Below are positions 1 through 8,267 of a stretch of 64,000 bases of DNA, in pieces; positions within the stretch are counted from its first letter, which is position 1; the number at the start of each line of letters is the position of its first letter. The stretch is from contig CAMJPL010000001.1 of the NCBI GenBank assembly GCA_946407735.1, positions 24,182 to 88,181 of the forward strand, written 5' to 3'. Under the pieces are notes generated by a model. It saw only the letters and a list, made by a program, of their open reading frames with translations. It was not told where the DNA came from and did not search any database. This DNA is from an uncultured Clostridia bacterium. Lineage in GTDB: Bacteria > Bacillota > Clostridia > Oscillospirales > CAG-272. Both the position numbers and the translations under genes were made by a program.

Positions 1-1622
1 TGAACGCCGACGGCTCGTATGTCGCCTACAACGCGACCGAGCGGTACTGGTACACTCAGGCGGTGCGGGAGAAAAAGCTCGTCTTCTCCGACGTAGAGTT
101 CGATCACCGCACGGGCGAGCTCTGCGTCACCTGCGCTATGCCGGTCTACGGCGGCGACGGTACGCTTCTCGGCGTCGCCGGCGGCGATATCTTCCTCGCC
201 GATATGCAGAGGACGATAACCGAGTCGGCCCAAAACGGCGGATTCCTTGTCGTCGTCAACAATTCCGGGCACGTCATAATATCTCCTGAGGATCAGGGGA
301 TCTTTCAGGCGATGAACTCGTCGGAAGCCGCGGATCTGCGCGAGTCTGACAACGCCGGGCTCTCTTCGCTCGTCTCCGACGCGATGAAGGGCAAGACCGA
401 TGTGCGCAGGATAACTCTTCCGGACGGCGGCTACTACATGATAGGCGTCCCGATGGAAACGGTCGGATGGACGCTTATCGCGGCATACAGCGAGGCTTAT
501 GCCGGCGAGCCCGCCCGGATGCTTCAGGACGATTATCAGAAGATACAGCTGGAAGCCGAAAGCGCCTACGCCGAAAAGCTCTCGCGGGGGAAGATCATGC
601 TGCGGATCGTTCTGTTCTCCCTGCTCGTGCTGATCCTGATCGGCGCCGTCATCCTCGGCAAGCGGATCGTAAAGCCGCTCAACAGGATCACAAAGCGCAT
701 ATCGGAGCTGAGTGAGAGCAATCTCGAATTCAAAATGGAGGACGCCTACCGCACCAGCGACGAGGTGGAGGAGCTGGCTCAGTCGTTCGCGTCGATCTCC
801 CACAAGACGGTCGAATACATGGATACCATACGGACCGTCACCGCCGAGAAGGAGCGAATCGGAGCCGAGCTTTCGCTCGCGACACAGATACAGGCGGCGA
901 TGCTGCCGCATATCGTCCCCGCCTTCCCCGACCGCAAGGACTTTGACATCATCGGCAGCATGGATCCGGCGAAGGAGGTCGGCGGCGATTTCTACGACTA
1001 CTTCCTCATCGACGACGATCACCTGTGCATGGTCATAGCCGACGTGTCGGGCAAGGGAGTCCCGGCCGCGCTGTTCATGATGGCGAGCAAGATCATTATA
1101 CAGAGCGTCGCCATGCTCGGAGGCTCTCCCGGGCAGATCCTTACAAGGACGAATGAGGCCATCTGCTCGAGCAACGAGGCGCAGATGTTCGTGACGGTAT
1201 GGGTCGGTACTCTGGAACTCTCCACCGGGAAGCTGACCTGCGCGAACGCCGGACACGAATATCCGGTGTTCAAGAAGCCCGACGGCAGCTTCGAGCTGTT
1301 CAAGGACAAGCACGGATTCGTCATCGGCGGCATGGAGGGCGTGAAGTACCGCGAATACGAGCTGACGCTCGAGCCGGGATCCAAGGTCTTCGTCTATACC
1401 GACGGCGTGCCGGAGGCGACGAACGCCTCGCAGGAGCTGTTCGGCACCGATCGGATGATGAGCGCGCTGAACGCGCATCCCGACGCCGAGCCGATGGAGA
1501 TTCTGAAAAACGTGAGGAAGGCCGTCGACGGCTTCGTCCTCGACGCCGAGCAGTTCGACGATCTGACGATGCTCTGCCTTGAGTACAAGGGACCGGTCGG
1601 CGGAGAACACGAAAAAACCTGA
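1..1622 (+). CDS. dCache-HAMP-SpoIIE serine phosphatase, 5' truncated
   Basis: The reading frame is open from the first base of the window (codons start at base 3), so the N-terminus lies outside; a GTG at 63 is probably internal. The visible part begins inside an extracellular dCache sensor domain (YWYTQAV, then PVYGGDGTLLGVAGGDI). A transmembrane helix follows at about residues 178-198 counted from base 63, then a HAMP linker, then a PP2C-like SpoIIE/RsbU phosphatase domain with VGGDFYDYF, ADVSGKG and YTDGVPEATN, which carry the metal-binding aspartates. Family members dephosphorylate anti-sigma-factor antagonists in response to an external ligand. The ligand is unknown and no RsbV/RsbW partner is visible here. 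A strong terminator follows. Confidence 0.88.
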   Translation, partial: NADGSYVAYNATERYWYTQAVREKKLVFSDVEFDHRTGELCVTCAMPVYGGDGTLLGVAGGDIFLADMQRTITESAQNGGFLVVVNNSGHVIISPEDQGIFQAMNSSEAADLRESDNAGLSSLVSDAMKGKTDVRRITLPDGGYYMIGVPMETVGWTLIAAYSEAYAGEPARMLQDDYQKIQLEAESAYAEKLSRGKIMLRIVLFSLLVLILIGAVILGKRIVKPLNRITKRISELSESNLEFKMEDAYRTSDEVEELAQSFASISHKTVEYMDTIRTVTAEKERIGAELSLATQIQAAMLPHIVPAFPDRKDFDIIGSMDPAKEVGGDFYDYFLIDDDHLCMVIADVSGKGVPAALFMMASKIIIQSVAMLGGSPGQILTRTNEAICSSNEAQMFVTVWVGTLELSTGKLTCANAGHEYPVFKKPDGSFELFKDKHGFVIGGMEGVKYREYELTLEPGSKVFVYTDGVPEATNASQELFGTDRMMSALNAHPDAEPMEILKNVRKAVDGFVLDAEQFDDLTMLCLEYKGPVGGEHEKT

Positions 1623-1633
1623 CGCCGCATTAT

Positions 1634-1667
1634 AGCGCCGTCTCCCGTGTGAGACGGCGCTGTTTTT
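1634..1667 (+). terminator. Rho-independent terminator after the SpoIIE-type phosphatase
   Basis: A perfect 11-bp stem (AGCGCCGTCTC/GAGACGGCGCT) with a 6-nt loop is followed by G and five T. It lies 12 bases after the stop codon of the upstream gene. Confidence 0.9.
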
Positions 1668-1738
1668 CATGCCGCGAAGCCCGGATTCCGGCGACAATCG
1701 TCCCGCACATTGAAAAATGTAAACTTTTTCTCACCGTA

Positions 1739-1789
1739 TTGACACCGTGTCAGCGATGTGGTATAATAATCACGCTGACACGGTGTCAG
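1739..1789 (+). promoter_or_regulatory. Sigma-A promoter with two palindromic TetR-type operators
   Basis: TTGACA (1739-1744), a 17-bp spacer and TATAAT (1762-1767) form a consensus promoter. Two palindromes sit on it: TGACACCGTGTCA at 1740-1752 overlaps the -35 box, and TGACACGGTGTCA at 1776-1788 covers the start-site region. Their centres are 36 bp apart and they differ only in the central base. The arrangement fits autorepression by the TetR protein encoded 26 bp downstream. Confidence 0.85.
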
Positions 1790-1814
1790 TATAATACTGA
1801 CGGAGGCAACGCTT

Positions 1815-2438
1815 ATGATAAAGGGCACGCCTGAGCTGATAGCCGGGCGGCGCGAGGAGATCGTGAACGCCTGCGAGAAGCTTTATCGGACGATGAGCTT
1901 CAGGGACATCACGCTAAAGGAGATAGGAAGGGAAGTGACGTTCTCCCGCCCGACGATATACAACTATTTCCGCACGAAGGAGGAGATATTCCTCGCGCTG
2001 TTTGAAAGAGAATACGACCGCTGGAACGCCGATCTTGAGAAGATACTCGGCCTTCCCGCGCCGATGGAAAAGACGGAGCTCGCCGACACCGTGGCGAAAT
2101 CACTCGAGAAGCGGACGCAGCTGCTCAAGCTGCTCTCGATGAACAACTTCGATATGGAAGAGAACAGCCGCGAGGAGCTGCTCACGTCCTTCAAGAGAGC
2201 GTACGGCAGGTCGATGGAAAATATCCGCGCGATACTGCGAAGGTTCTGCCCCGGGATGAGCGGTGAAAGGATCGGGAACGTCATCTACGTCTTCTTCCCC
2301 TTCATGTTCGGCATCTATCCGTACACCGCCGTTACGGAAAAGCAGAAAAACGCCATGAAAAACGCCGGGGTGGCGTACACATATCAGTCCGTTTACGACA
2401 TAACATACAGCTGTCTTATCGGTCTTCTCGGCATATGA
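1815..2438 (+). CDS. TetR/AcrR family transcriptional regulator
   Basis: The 207-residue protein has an N-terminal helix-turn-helix typical of TetR (about residues 10-57; DITLKEIGREVTFSRPTIYNYF) and a divergent helical ligand-binding domain. The start is the ATG at 1815, preceded by GGAGG at 1802-1806. The upstream promoter carries two near-identical palindromes, so it very likely represses itself and the short-spaced genes downstream to about 5656. Those genes encode redox and quinone-type enzymes, which suggests the inducer is an electrophile or aromatic compound (inference). Confidence 0.92.
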   Translation: MIKGTPELIAGRREEIVNACEKLYRTMSFRDITLKEIGREVTFSRPTIYNYFRTKEEIFLALFEREYDRWNADLEKILGLPAPMEKTELADTVAKSLEKRTQLLKLLSMNNFDMEENSREELLTSFKRAYGRSMENIRAILRRFCPGMSGERIGNVIYVFFPFMFGIYPYTAVTEKQKNAMKNAGVAYTYQSVYDITYSCLIGLLGI

Positions 2439-2468
2439 CGGCCGACACGATGAAAGGATGCGTGACAA

Positions 2469-2795
2469 ATGAGCATATCTGTAAATCTTTATTACCGCGG
2501 CGAAAACGGGAGCGCCCGAAGGTTCGCCGAGGAGATGGAGAAAAGCGGCGCCGCCGACGCGATACGGGCCGAGGACGGAAATCTCGGGTATCGCTATTTT
2601 ATCCCGCTCGACGATCCTGAGACGGTGCTTCTGATAGACGTCTGGCGCGATCAGGAGGCGATAGACGCGCATCACGCAAGCCCGATGATGAAGAAGATAG
2701 CCGCGCTGAGAGAGAAATACGACCTTCACATGACGGTCGAGCGCTATGTCTCGCAGGAGCAGCCGGAAAACGACGACAGATTTATAAGGAAATAG
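2469..2795 (+). CDS. Putative antibiotic biosynthesis monooxygenase (ABM/YgiN-like)
   Basis: This 108-residue protein has the dimeric alpha/beta-barrel pattern of the ABM family: VNLYYRGENGSARRFAEEM, then VLLIDVWRDQEAIDAHHAS with the conserved W and H, then a C-terminal strand with VERYV. Family members are small cofactor-free oxidoreductases acting on quinols or other aromatics, but many have no known substrate. It follows the TetR gene by 30 bases and precedes the CMD-cupin gene by 13 bases, so it is probably in the TetR operon. It ends in TAG, showing that TAG is a normal stop here. Confidence 0.75.
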   Translation: MSISVNLYYRGENGSARRFAEEMEKSGAADAIRAEDGNLGYRYFIPLDDPETVLLIDVWRDQEAIDAHHASPMMKKIAALREKYDLHMTVERYVSQEQPENDDRFIRK

Positions 2796-2808
2796 GGAGA
2801 TATCAGAA

Positions 2809-3564
2809 ATGAGCGAAAAGATAATTCAGACCGCCGGAAGGGATCAGCTGGGCAGGTTCTCGCCGATGTTCGCGCATCTGAACGACGATGTGCTGTTCGG
2901 AGAGGTGTGGAACGAGAAGGCCATCGACGTCAAAACGAAGTGCATCGTCACCGTCGTCTCGCTGATGGCGTCGGGCATCACCGATTCGTCCCTCAAATAC
3001 CACCTTCAGAACGCGAAGGCGCGCGGGGTGACGAGGGAGGAGATCGCCGCGATCATCACTCACGCCGCGATGTACGTCGGCTGGCCGAAGGGCTGGGCGG
3101 TCTTCCGCCTCGCGAAGGAGGTATGGAGCGAAGACGAGCCGGCTCTGACCGATATGGAGAGATATCAAAAGACTATCTTCTTCCCGATAGGCGAAGAAAA
3201 CCCGTACGGGCAGTTCTTCGTCGGGAAGAGCTATCTTGCGCCGGTATCGAAGGAGCAGGTCTCCGTCTTCAACGTGACGTTCGAGCCGGGCTGCCGCAAC
3301 AACTGGCATATCCACCGCGCGAAGAGCGGCGGCGGACAGATCCTCATCTGCGTCGGCGGCAGAGGCTGGTATCAGGAGTGGGGGAAAGACGCCGTCAGTA
3401 TGACTCCCGGCACCGTCGTGAACATACCCGCCGGGGTGAAGCACTGGCACGGGGCGGCGTCGGATTCGTGGTTCTCACATCTCGCCGTCGAGGTCGCGGG
3501 AGAGGAAACCTCCGCCGAATGGCTCGAGGCGGTGTCAGGCACGGATTACGGCAGTCTTTCGTAA
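2809..3564 (+). CDS. Carboxymuconolactone decarboxylase-cupin fusion protein
   Basis: Residues 1 to about 110 resemble the carboxymuconolactone decarboxylase/AhpD fold (KTKCIVTVVSLMASGI, REEIAAIITHAAMYVGWPK). Residues from about 135 form a cupin barrel with a histidine-rich metal site (NNWHIHRAKSGGG, GVKHWHGAA). Neither the CxxC of true AhpD peroxidases nor other redox cysteines are seen, so peroxidase activity is doubtful. Such fusions occur in clostridial clusters with flavodoxins and quinone-handling proteins. The start has a GGGAGA Shine-Dalgarno. Substrate unknown. Confidence 0.82.
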   Translation: MSEKIIQTAGRDQLGRFSPMFAHLNDDVLFGEVWNEKAIDVKTKCIVTVVSLMASGITDSSLKYHLQNAKARGVTREEIAAIITHAAMYVGWPKGWAVFRLAKEVWSEDEPALTDMERYQKTIFFPIGEENPYGQFFVGKSYLAPVSKEQVSVFNVTFEPGCRNNWHIHRAKSGGGQILICVGGRGWYQEWGKDAVSMTPGTVVNIPAGVKHWHGAASDSWFSHLAVEVAGEETSAEWLEAVSGTDYGSLS

Positions 3565-3616
3565 GTAAATGATCATGAAAATGAACAGGATGCAATCGAA
3601 CGGAAAGAGTCACGAT

Positions 3617-4309
3617 ATGAGCAAGATCATAGAAACGATCACGTCGGTCATACTGATGACAGCGCTTTCGGCCTGCGGCTCGGCCGGAGCGGCGGCGCCT
3701 GCGGCGCTGGATCAGAATGGACAGCCGTCCGCGGCAGCGGCGGAAGCATCGCCGGAGGAACAGCCCGCCGCAGGCGAAAACGCCGAAGAGGGCGGAAACG
3801 CCGTCGAAGCCGCGCCGGACAGTACCGCCGCCGACGGCAAAACGCTCGTCGTCGTATTCTCGGCGACCGGGACGACGAAGGGCGTCGCCGATAAGATCGC
3901 GGCGATAGAGAACGCCGACATCTACGAGATCAAAGCGGCCGTGGAATACACCGCCGCCGACCTCAACTGGAACGACAGCTCCAGCCGCTCGACAAAGGAG
4001 CAGGACGACAAAAACTGCCGCCCGGAGATAGGGAGCGAGGCCGTTTCGCTCGAAGGCTGCACCAGGATCTATATCGGCTACCCGATATGGTGGGGCGAGG
4101 AGCCGCGCATCATGGATACCTTCGTCGAGAGCTATGACTTCACCGGCATAACGATGATACCGTTCTGCACGTCGAGCAGCAGCGGCATCGGCAGAAGCGG
4201 ACAGAACCTCGCCGACAACGCGAAGAGCGGGAACTGGCTCGAGGGCAGGCGCTTCCCCGGAAGCGTCTCCGAGTCGGAGCTCAGCTCATGGATCGAAGGA
4301 CTCGGATGA
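3617..4309 (+). CDS. Flavodoxin-domain lipoprotein
   Basis: The ATG at 3617 is preferred over an in-frame ATG at 3569 because it has a GGAAAG ribosome binding site and begins directly with a lipoprotein signal peptide ending in LSAC. A low-complexity Ala/Glu/Pro linker follows, then a flavodoxin domain with the FMN phosphate loop FSATGTTKG, the flavin-contacting YPIWWGEE and a late PFCTSSSSGIG loop. It is therefore predicted to be a surface-anchored FMN protein facing outward, probably taking electrons from a membrane partner such as the DUF4405-type membrane protein encoded 22 bases downstream. Confidence 0.85.
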   Translation: MSKIIETITSVILMTALSACGSAGAAAPAALDQNGQPSAAAAEASPEEQPAAGENAEEGGNAVEAAPDSTAADGKTLVVVFSATGTTKGVADKIAAIENADIYEIKAAVEYTAADLNWNDSSSRSTKEQDDKNCRPEIGSEAVSLEGCTRIYIGYPIWWGEEPRIMDTFVESYDFTGITMIPFCTSSSSGIGRSGQNLADNAKSGNWLEGRRFPGSVSESELSSWIEGLG

Positions 4310-4330
4310 CCGCTTCGGAGGACCGGGAAA

Positions 4331-5656
4331 ATGGCGGCGAATAAAAAAAATATCGCGAAAAAGACGGCGGACATCCTGATGACCGTCCTCCTGCTCTGCC
4401 TCATGGCGTATCAGGTCACCGGAGAGGCGCTCCACGAGTGGTTCGGCGTCGGGATGACGGTCCTGCTCATCGTTCACCATATACTTAACATCAGGTGGTA
4501 CGGCTCGCTTTTCAGGGGCAGATACACCACTTTCCGCGTCATAACGACAGCCGTCAACACCCTTCTTCTGGCGTCCATCGCGCTGACGGCGGTATGCGGC
4601 ATGGCGATGAGCGCGCACGCCGTGCCGTTCATGTACGGCATCCTGCCCGCCGCCTTCGCGAGGCGTTTCCATCTGGCGATGTCCTACTGGTCGTTCATTC
4701 TGATGGGAGTGCATCTCGGACTGCACGTCCCGGTCATGGCGGCCGGGATGAGGCTCGGCGAAAAGGCCAGAACGGCAGCAGCGGCGGTCTCGGCAGTGAT
4801 ATCGGGCGTCGGCCTTTGGCTGTTTGTCGGAAGCGGCATCCCGGGATATATATTCTTTAAGGTCCCGTTCGCCTTTTTCGACTATGACAAGCCCGCCGTC
4901 CTCGTGTTCGCCGAAAATCTCGCGATGCTGATCGCCTTCGCCTTTATCGGCTCGTCTCTCGCCTCGCTGTCGGGGCAGGGCGGCAGAGACGGTAAGCGGA
5001 AGGAAAAGCACTTTGTCACGGCTGTGCTCCTTCTCGCGGCGGCTCTCATCTGCGCCGTGCTGCTCCTTCTGCCGGGGAGCGGCGGCGAGTCTGAGCCGTG
5101 GGCGGCGCCGTCACCGGCTTCCTCTCAGAGCGGAGGCGGGACCGGGACGGCGACAGGGAATACCGCGTCATCTGACTACGGCGGGAAGGATTATTCCGCC
5201 GGGAGCGACGGCTTTGTCCTCATCCCCGGAGGCTCGTTCATGATGGGGAGCCCAGATATCGTCGAGCTGACGCCGGTGATACCCTATTCTGACGATTACA
5301 GCACCGTCCTCATGGAGGCGCAGGAGGATCAGCATGTCCAGGCGCGTCCCGAGCTGAATGAGCATATCGACGATATGGACAGCTGCGACAAGATCCTTCT
5401 CGGATATCCGAACTGGTGGGCCTCGATACCGATGCCCATCGCGACCTTCCTTGAAAGCTGCGACTTCTCCGGCAAGACGATCATCCCCTTCTGCTCGCAC
5501 GGCGGCGGAAGGTTCGGCCAGAGTCTGACCGCGATATCGAAGCTCGCGCCGGACGCCGTGATCGGAGAAGGCCTCTCGGTGCACTATTCTGGCGGCTCGA
5601 CGCTCGCGGAAGACGTCGCTGAATGGCTTGACGAGAACGGCGTCGCGCGGGGATGA
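4331..5656 (+). CDS. DUF4405-like membrane protein with SUMF1 stub and truncated flavodoxin
   Basis: The first ~190 residues contain several transmembrane helices with histidines in heme-binding positions (HEWFG, VHHILN, HLAMSYWSFILMGVHLGLH), the pattern of DUF4405/flavinylation-associated cytochrome b-like proteins. A further membrane helix lies near residue 230. After a Ser/Gly linker, DGFVLIPGGSFMMGSP matches the start of a formylglycine-generating-enzyme (SUMF1) domain, but the sequence then switches to the middle of a flavodoxin (DIVELTPVIPYSDDY through GYPNWWASIPMPIA to PFCSHGGGRFGQS). Nearly all of SUMF1 and the flavodoxin FMN phosphate loop are missing. This looks like an in-frame internal deletion, so the tail is probably non-functional. 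Confidence 0.75.
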   Translation: MAANKKNIAKKTADILMTVLLLCLMAYQVTGEALHEWFGVGMTVLLIVHHILNIRWYGSLFRGRYTTFRVITTAVNTLLLASIALTAVCGMAMSAHAVPFMYGILPAAFARRFHLAMSYWSFILMGVHLGLHVPVMAAGMRLGEKARTAAAAVSAVISGVGLWLFVGSGIPGYIFFKVPFAFFDYDKPAVLVFAENLAMLIAFAFIGSSLASLSGQGGRDGKRKEKHFVTAVLLLAAALICAVLLLLPGSGGESEPWAAPSPASSQSGGGTGTATGNTASSDYGGKDYSAGSDGFVLIPGGSFMMGSPDIVELTPVIPYSDDYSTVLMEAQEDQHVQARPELNEHIDDMDSCDKILLGYPNWWASIPMPIATFLESCDFSGKTIIPFCSHGGGRFGQSLTAISKLAPDAVIGEGLSVHYSGGSTLAEDVAEWLDENGVARG

Positions 5657-5715
5657 ATCAAAGCCTCGCGGGTGTCGAGATTGTGTAAAGATGAATTTTT
5701 TTGGGGGATGCTATC

Positions 5716-6789
5716 ATGTCGGATATGAATTTTCTGAGCCGGCTGCTCATGAAAAAAGACTATCTCCCGCTTCGCGGGCGGGATGAGATGAAACGGCTGC
5801 TCGAAACGTATTCATACGGGGTGACACCCGATATCCCGGTATCGGTGAGCGGAAAGACGGTGTCCCGTTCCGTCTCTCCCGGCGGTGAGACTATGGAAAG
5901 GCTCGAGATCACTCTCAGCGGCGAACCGGGGATATTCACCTTCCCGGCGGAGCTGTTCCTGCCTGAAAGGGGAGCGGACGGCAACGATAAACCGCCTGTG
6001 ATACTCCATATCGCCTTCCGCCCGGTGCCGGACAGATACATCCCGGTTCGGCTCATCACCGGAGCCGGGTACGCGCTCGCCGTGCTCGTATATACCGATA
6101 TAGTGAACGACGATCATTTCGGCGATTTTTCCGGCGGCCTCGCCGCGTATTTCGGCACGGGGAAGGACAGAAGGCCGGACGAGTGGGGCAAGATCGGCAT
6201 GTGGGCGTACGGAGCCTCGAGGCTGATGGATTATCTCGTCTCTCGCGGGGATCTTGACACCTCGCGCTCGGCCGTTATCGGACATTCGCGTCTCGGCAAG
6301 ACGGCGCTCTGGTGCGGAGCGCTCGATCAGAGGTTCGCCGCGGTCATATCGAACGATTCCGGCTACGGCGGCGCGGCGTCGTCGAAGCGCGGCACCGGCG
6401 AGAGGGTGACCGATTTCATCCGCGCCGGGAGCTGGGACTGGTTCTGCCCGAATTTTACCGACTACGCCGGGGAGAAGGAGGATGAAAAGCCGTACGATCA
6501 GAGCTTCCTTCTCGCCATGATCGCGCCTCGGCTGCTCTGCGTCGGATCGGCCTCACTCGACGCCGGAGCCGATCCGATGTCGGAGTTTACCACCGCCCTT
6601 CACGCGTCGAAGGCATAGGAGGAAACGGGGCTCGACGGACTTGTCTGTCCCGACAGGCTGCCGTCGCCCGGCGACAGATTCTTCGGCGGAAGGGTGGGAT
6701 ATCAGCTCCGCCCCGGAGAGCACAGCCTGACGCCGGACGACTGGTCGGCTTACATCGATTTTCTCGGCAGGCATTTCGGGAAAAAATAA
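5716..6789 (+). pseudogene. CE15-like/alpha-beta hydrolase esterase interrupted by an amber codon
   Basis: The frame from ATG 5716 (GGGGGA ribosome binding site at 5703-5708) encodes an esterase with the nucleophile elbow GHSRLGKTA, followed by a QRFAAVISNDSGYGG segment, as in glucuronoyl-methylesterase/acetyl-xylan-esterase-like hydrolases. An in-frame TAG at 6616-6618 stops it after HASKA. The same frame continues without another stop to TAA at 6787-6789 and encodes a plausible C-terminus (GLVCPDRLPSPGDRFFGG, then DDWSAYIDFLGRHF). TAG replaces what is probably Tyr. The catalytic His region lies close to the stop, so the short product is probably inactive. A sequencing error cannot be excluded. 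Confidence 0.8.
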
Positions 6790-6798
6790 AATGCAAAA

Positions 6799-6846
6799 GG
6801 CGCGGAGTCAGATAATGCGAATGCTGTTTAACCCGCGCCGTTTCTT
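6799..6846 (+). terminator. Possible terminator after the esterase pseudogene
   Basis: GGCGCGG (6799-6805) pairs with CCGCGCC (6833-6839), with a long 27-nt loop and a T-rich stretch after it. The long loop makes it weaker than the other terminators in the window. Confidence 0.4.
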
Positions 6847-6863
6847 ATGTGATTTTCTTTACT

Positions 6864-6908
6864 GAAAATCAAAATTGACTTGATTTTTGATTTTCGCTGT
6901 GCTATAAT
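6864..6908 (+). promoter_or_regulatory. Extended -10 promoter overlapped by an 11-bp inverted repeat
   Basis: TTGATT (6880-6885), a 17-bp spacer and TGCTATAAT (TATAAT at 6903-6908 with an extended TG) form a strong promoter for the gene starting at 6996. The -35 box lies within an inverted repeat, GAAAATCAAAA (6864-6874) and TTTTGATTTTC (6885-6895), which could be an operator. A second TATAAT at 6975-6980 lies nearer the start codon. Confidence 0.75.
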
Positions 6909-6995
6909 ATACTACATCCGCAAAGCGTGACGCCGAAGGCGACGGTCTGACGGCGGCGCGCCTGTCCACCAAATATAATAGAGGATTTTGCAACT

Positions 6996-8267
6996 ATGAG
7001 CAAAAAAAGCATTGTCGCCGTAGCTTTATGCTGCGCGATGACGCTCGCCATGGCTCTCCCGGTATTCGCCGGACGTTATGACGATGTGTTCAACGGTATC
7101 ACTTGGTCGGATCTCGTCATCATGGACGGTGCCGATCCGGCTACCAACCAGATGCGCGGTTTCGGCGCTTCCATCGACGGCAAGTACGTCATGGGCGGCA
7201 CCCTGCAGAACACCGAAAAGGGTCTCTACCGCTATGATTCCAACTCCGGCGCTCTCGCCGGCTACTGGATCGACGATGACGTCTCCTATCTGAAGGGCAT
7301 CGGCTCCGACGACCGCGGAAACGTTTATGTCGGCATCACCAACCCCCCGAACGCCGATTACGTTCAGTTCGCCGTTCTCGACGAGGGTCTGAATCTCCTT
7401 TCCACCATCCAGATCGACGCCTTTGAGGGCGAGAAGGTCGGTGTGAACGGTATCGACACCCAGCGCTTCGGCGACACCTACAAGACCTACTTCATCACCA
7501 ACTACGGCCCGAACTACATCTACTGCTATGATGTGACCGACCCGAAGAATCCCGTTCCGGACACCACCTTCGGCGACAACGGCCGCGTTGACCTGAAGAA
7601 GCTCACCAACAATGAGAACGCCGACTGCCAGTATCTTTCCGTCGATGAGGACGGCGTCATCTACATGACCGCCGCTCTCGAGGGCGCCGAAAAGGGCGAC
7701 ACCGTCGTGAAGATCGCCGCTGACGGCAAATCCATCCTCCAGACCGCTCCCTACGAGGAGTGCTACGGCACCTGGATCAAGGACGATTATCTGATCGTTT
7801 CCTCCTACCAGTCCGCCGATTCCGTCGTTTACATCATCAACAAGGCTGACCTCAGCCTCGTCACCACCCTCACCGTAGACGGCGATCACAGCCACTTCGC
7901 CCGTGCCGTCCTCGTCAACGACCGCATCTACATCGCTGATCAGGGCTACAACGGCGGTGACCGTATCCTCGTCTCCAACAAGCTGAACATCCCGGCTCTC
8001 GAGATCGAAGAGGCTCCCGCCGAGACCGAGGCTCCCGCTGAGGCCGCTCCTGCCGCCGAAGCCGCTCCCGCCGCTGAGGCTGCTCCCGCAGCTGCCGCTC
8101 CGGCTCCCGCCGCTGAGGCCGCTCCCGCTCCGGCTGCCGCTCCCGTAGCTGCCGCCGCTCCGGCCGCTCCCGTTGCCGCCGCTCAGACCGGCGATATGGC
8201 CGCCGTCGCGGTCCTCGCCGCTGTCGCCGCCATCGGCTGCGCCGTCGTAGTCGGAAAGAGAAAGTAA
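6996..8267 (+). CDS. Secreted, probably wall-anchored surface protein with very high codon bias
   Basis: The 423-residue protein has an N-terminal signal peptide (cleavage near VFAG), a ~300-residue domain of repeating beta-strand motifs resembling a beta-propeller (GIGSDDRGNVYVGI, YLSVDEDGVIYMTAAL), a ~70-residue Ala/Pro/Glu linker and a C-terminal QTGD motif followed by a hydrophobic helix and KRK. That tail resembles a sortase signal or membrane anchor. Codon use differs sharply from neighbours: Ile is almost always ATC and Arg CGC, with GCT/GCC for Ala, whereas nearby genes use many ATA, AGG and GCG codons. A strong promoter and two terminators isolate it as a single-gene unit. I do not recognise a function; ligand binding or adhesion is a guess. 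Confidence 0.85.
   Translation: MSKKSIVAVALCCAMTLAMALPVFAGRYDDVFNGITWSDLVIMDGADPATNQMRGFGASIDGKYVMGGTLQNTEKGLYRYDSNSGALAGYWIDDDVSYLKGIGSDDRGNVYVGITNPPNADYVQFAVLDEGLNLLSTIQIDAFEGEKVGVNGIDTQRFGDTYKTYFITNYGPNYIYCYDVTDPKNPVPDTTFGDNGRVDLKKLTNNENADCQYLSVDEDGVIYMTAALEGAEKGDTVVKIAADGKSILQTAPYEECYGTWIKDDYLIVSSYQSADSVVYIINKADLSLVTTLTVDGDHSHFARAVLVNDRIYIADQGYNGGDRILVSNKLNIPALEIEEAPAETEAPAEAAPAAEAAPAAEAAPAAAAPAPAAEAAPAPAAAPVAAAAPAAPVAAAQTGDMAAVAVLAAVAAIGCAVVVGKRK

Noticed and set aside
6616..6618. TAG recoding as an amino acid in this organism.
   Set aside because: The gene at 2469-2795 ends with TAG followed closely by the next gene, so TAG is used as a normal stop.
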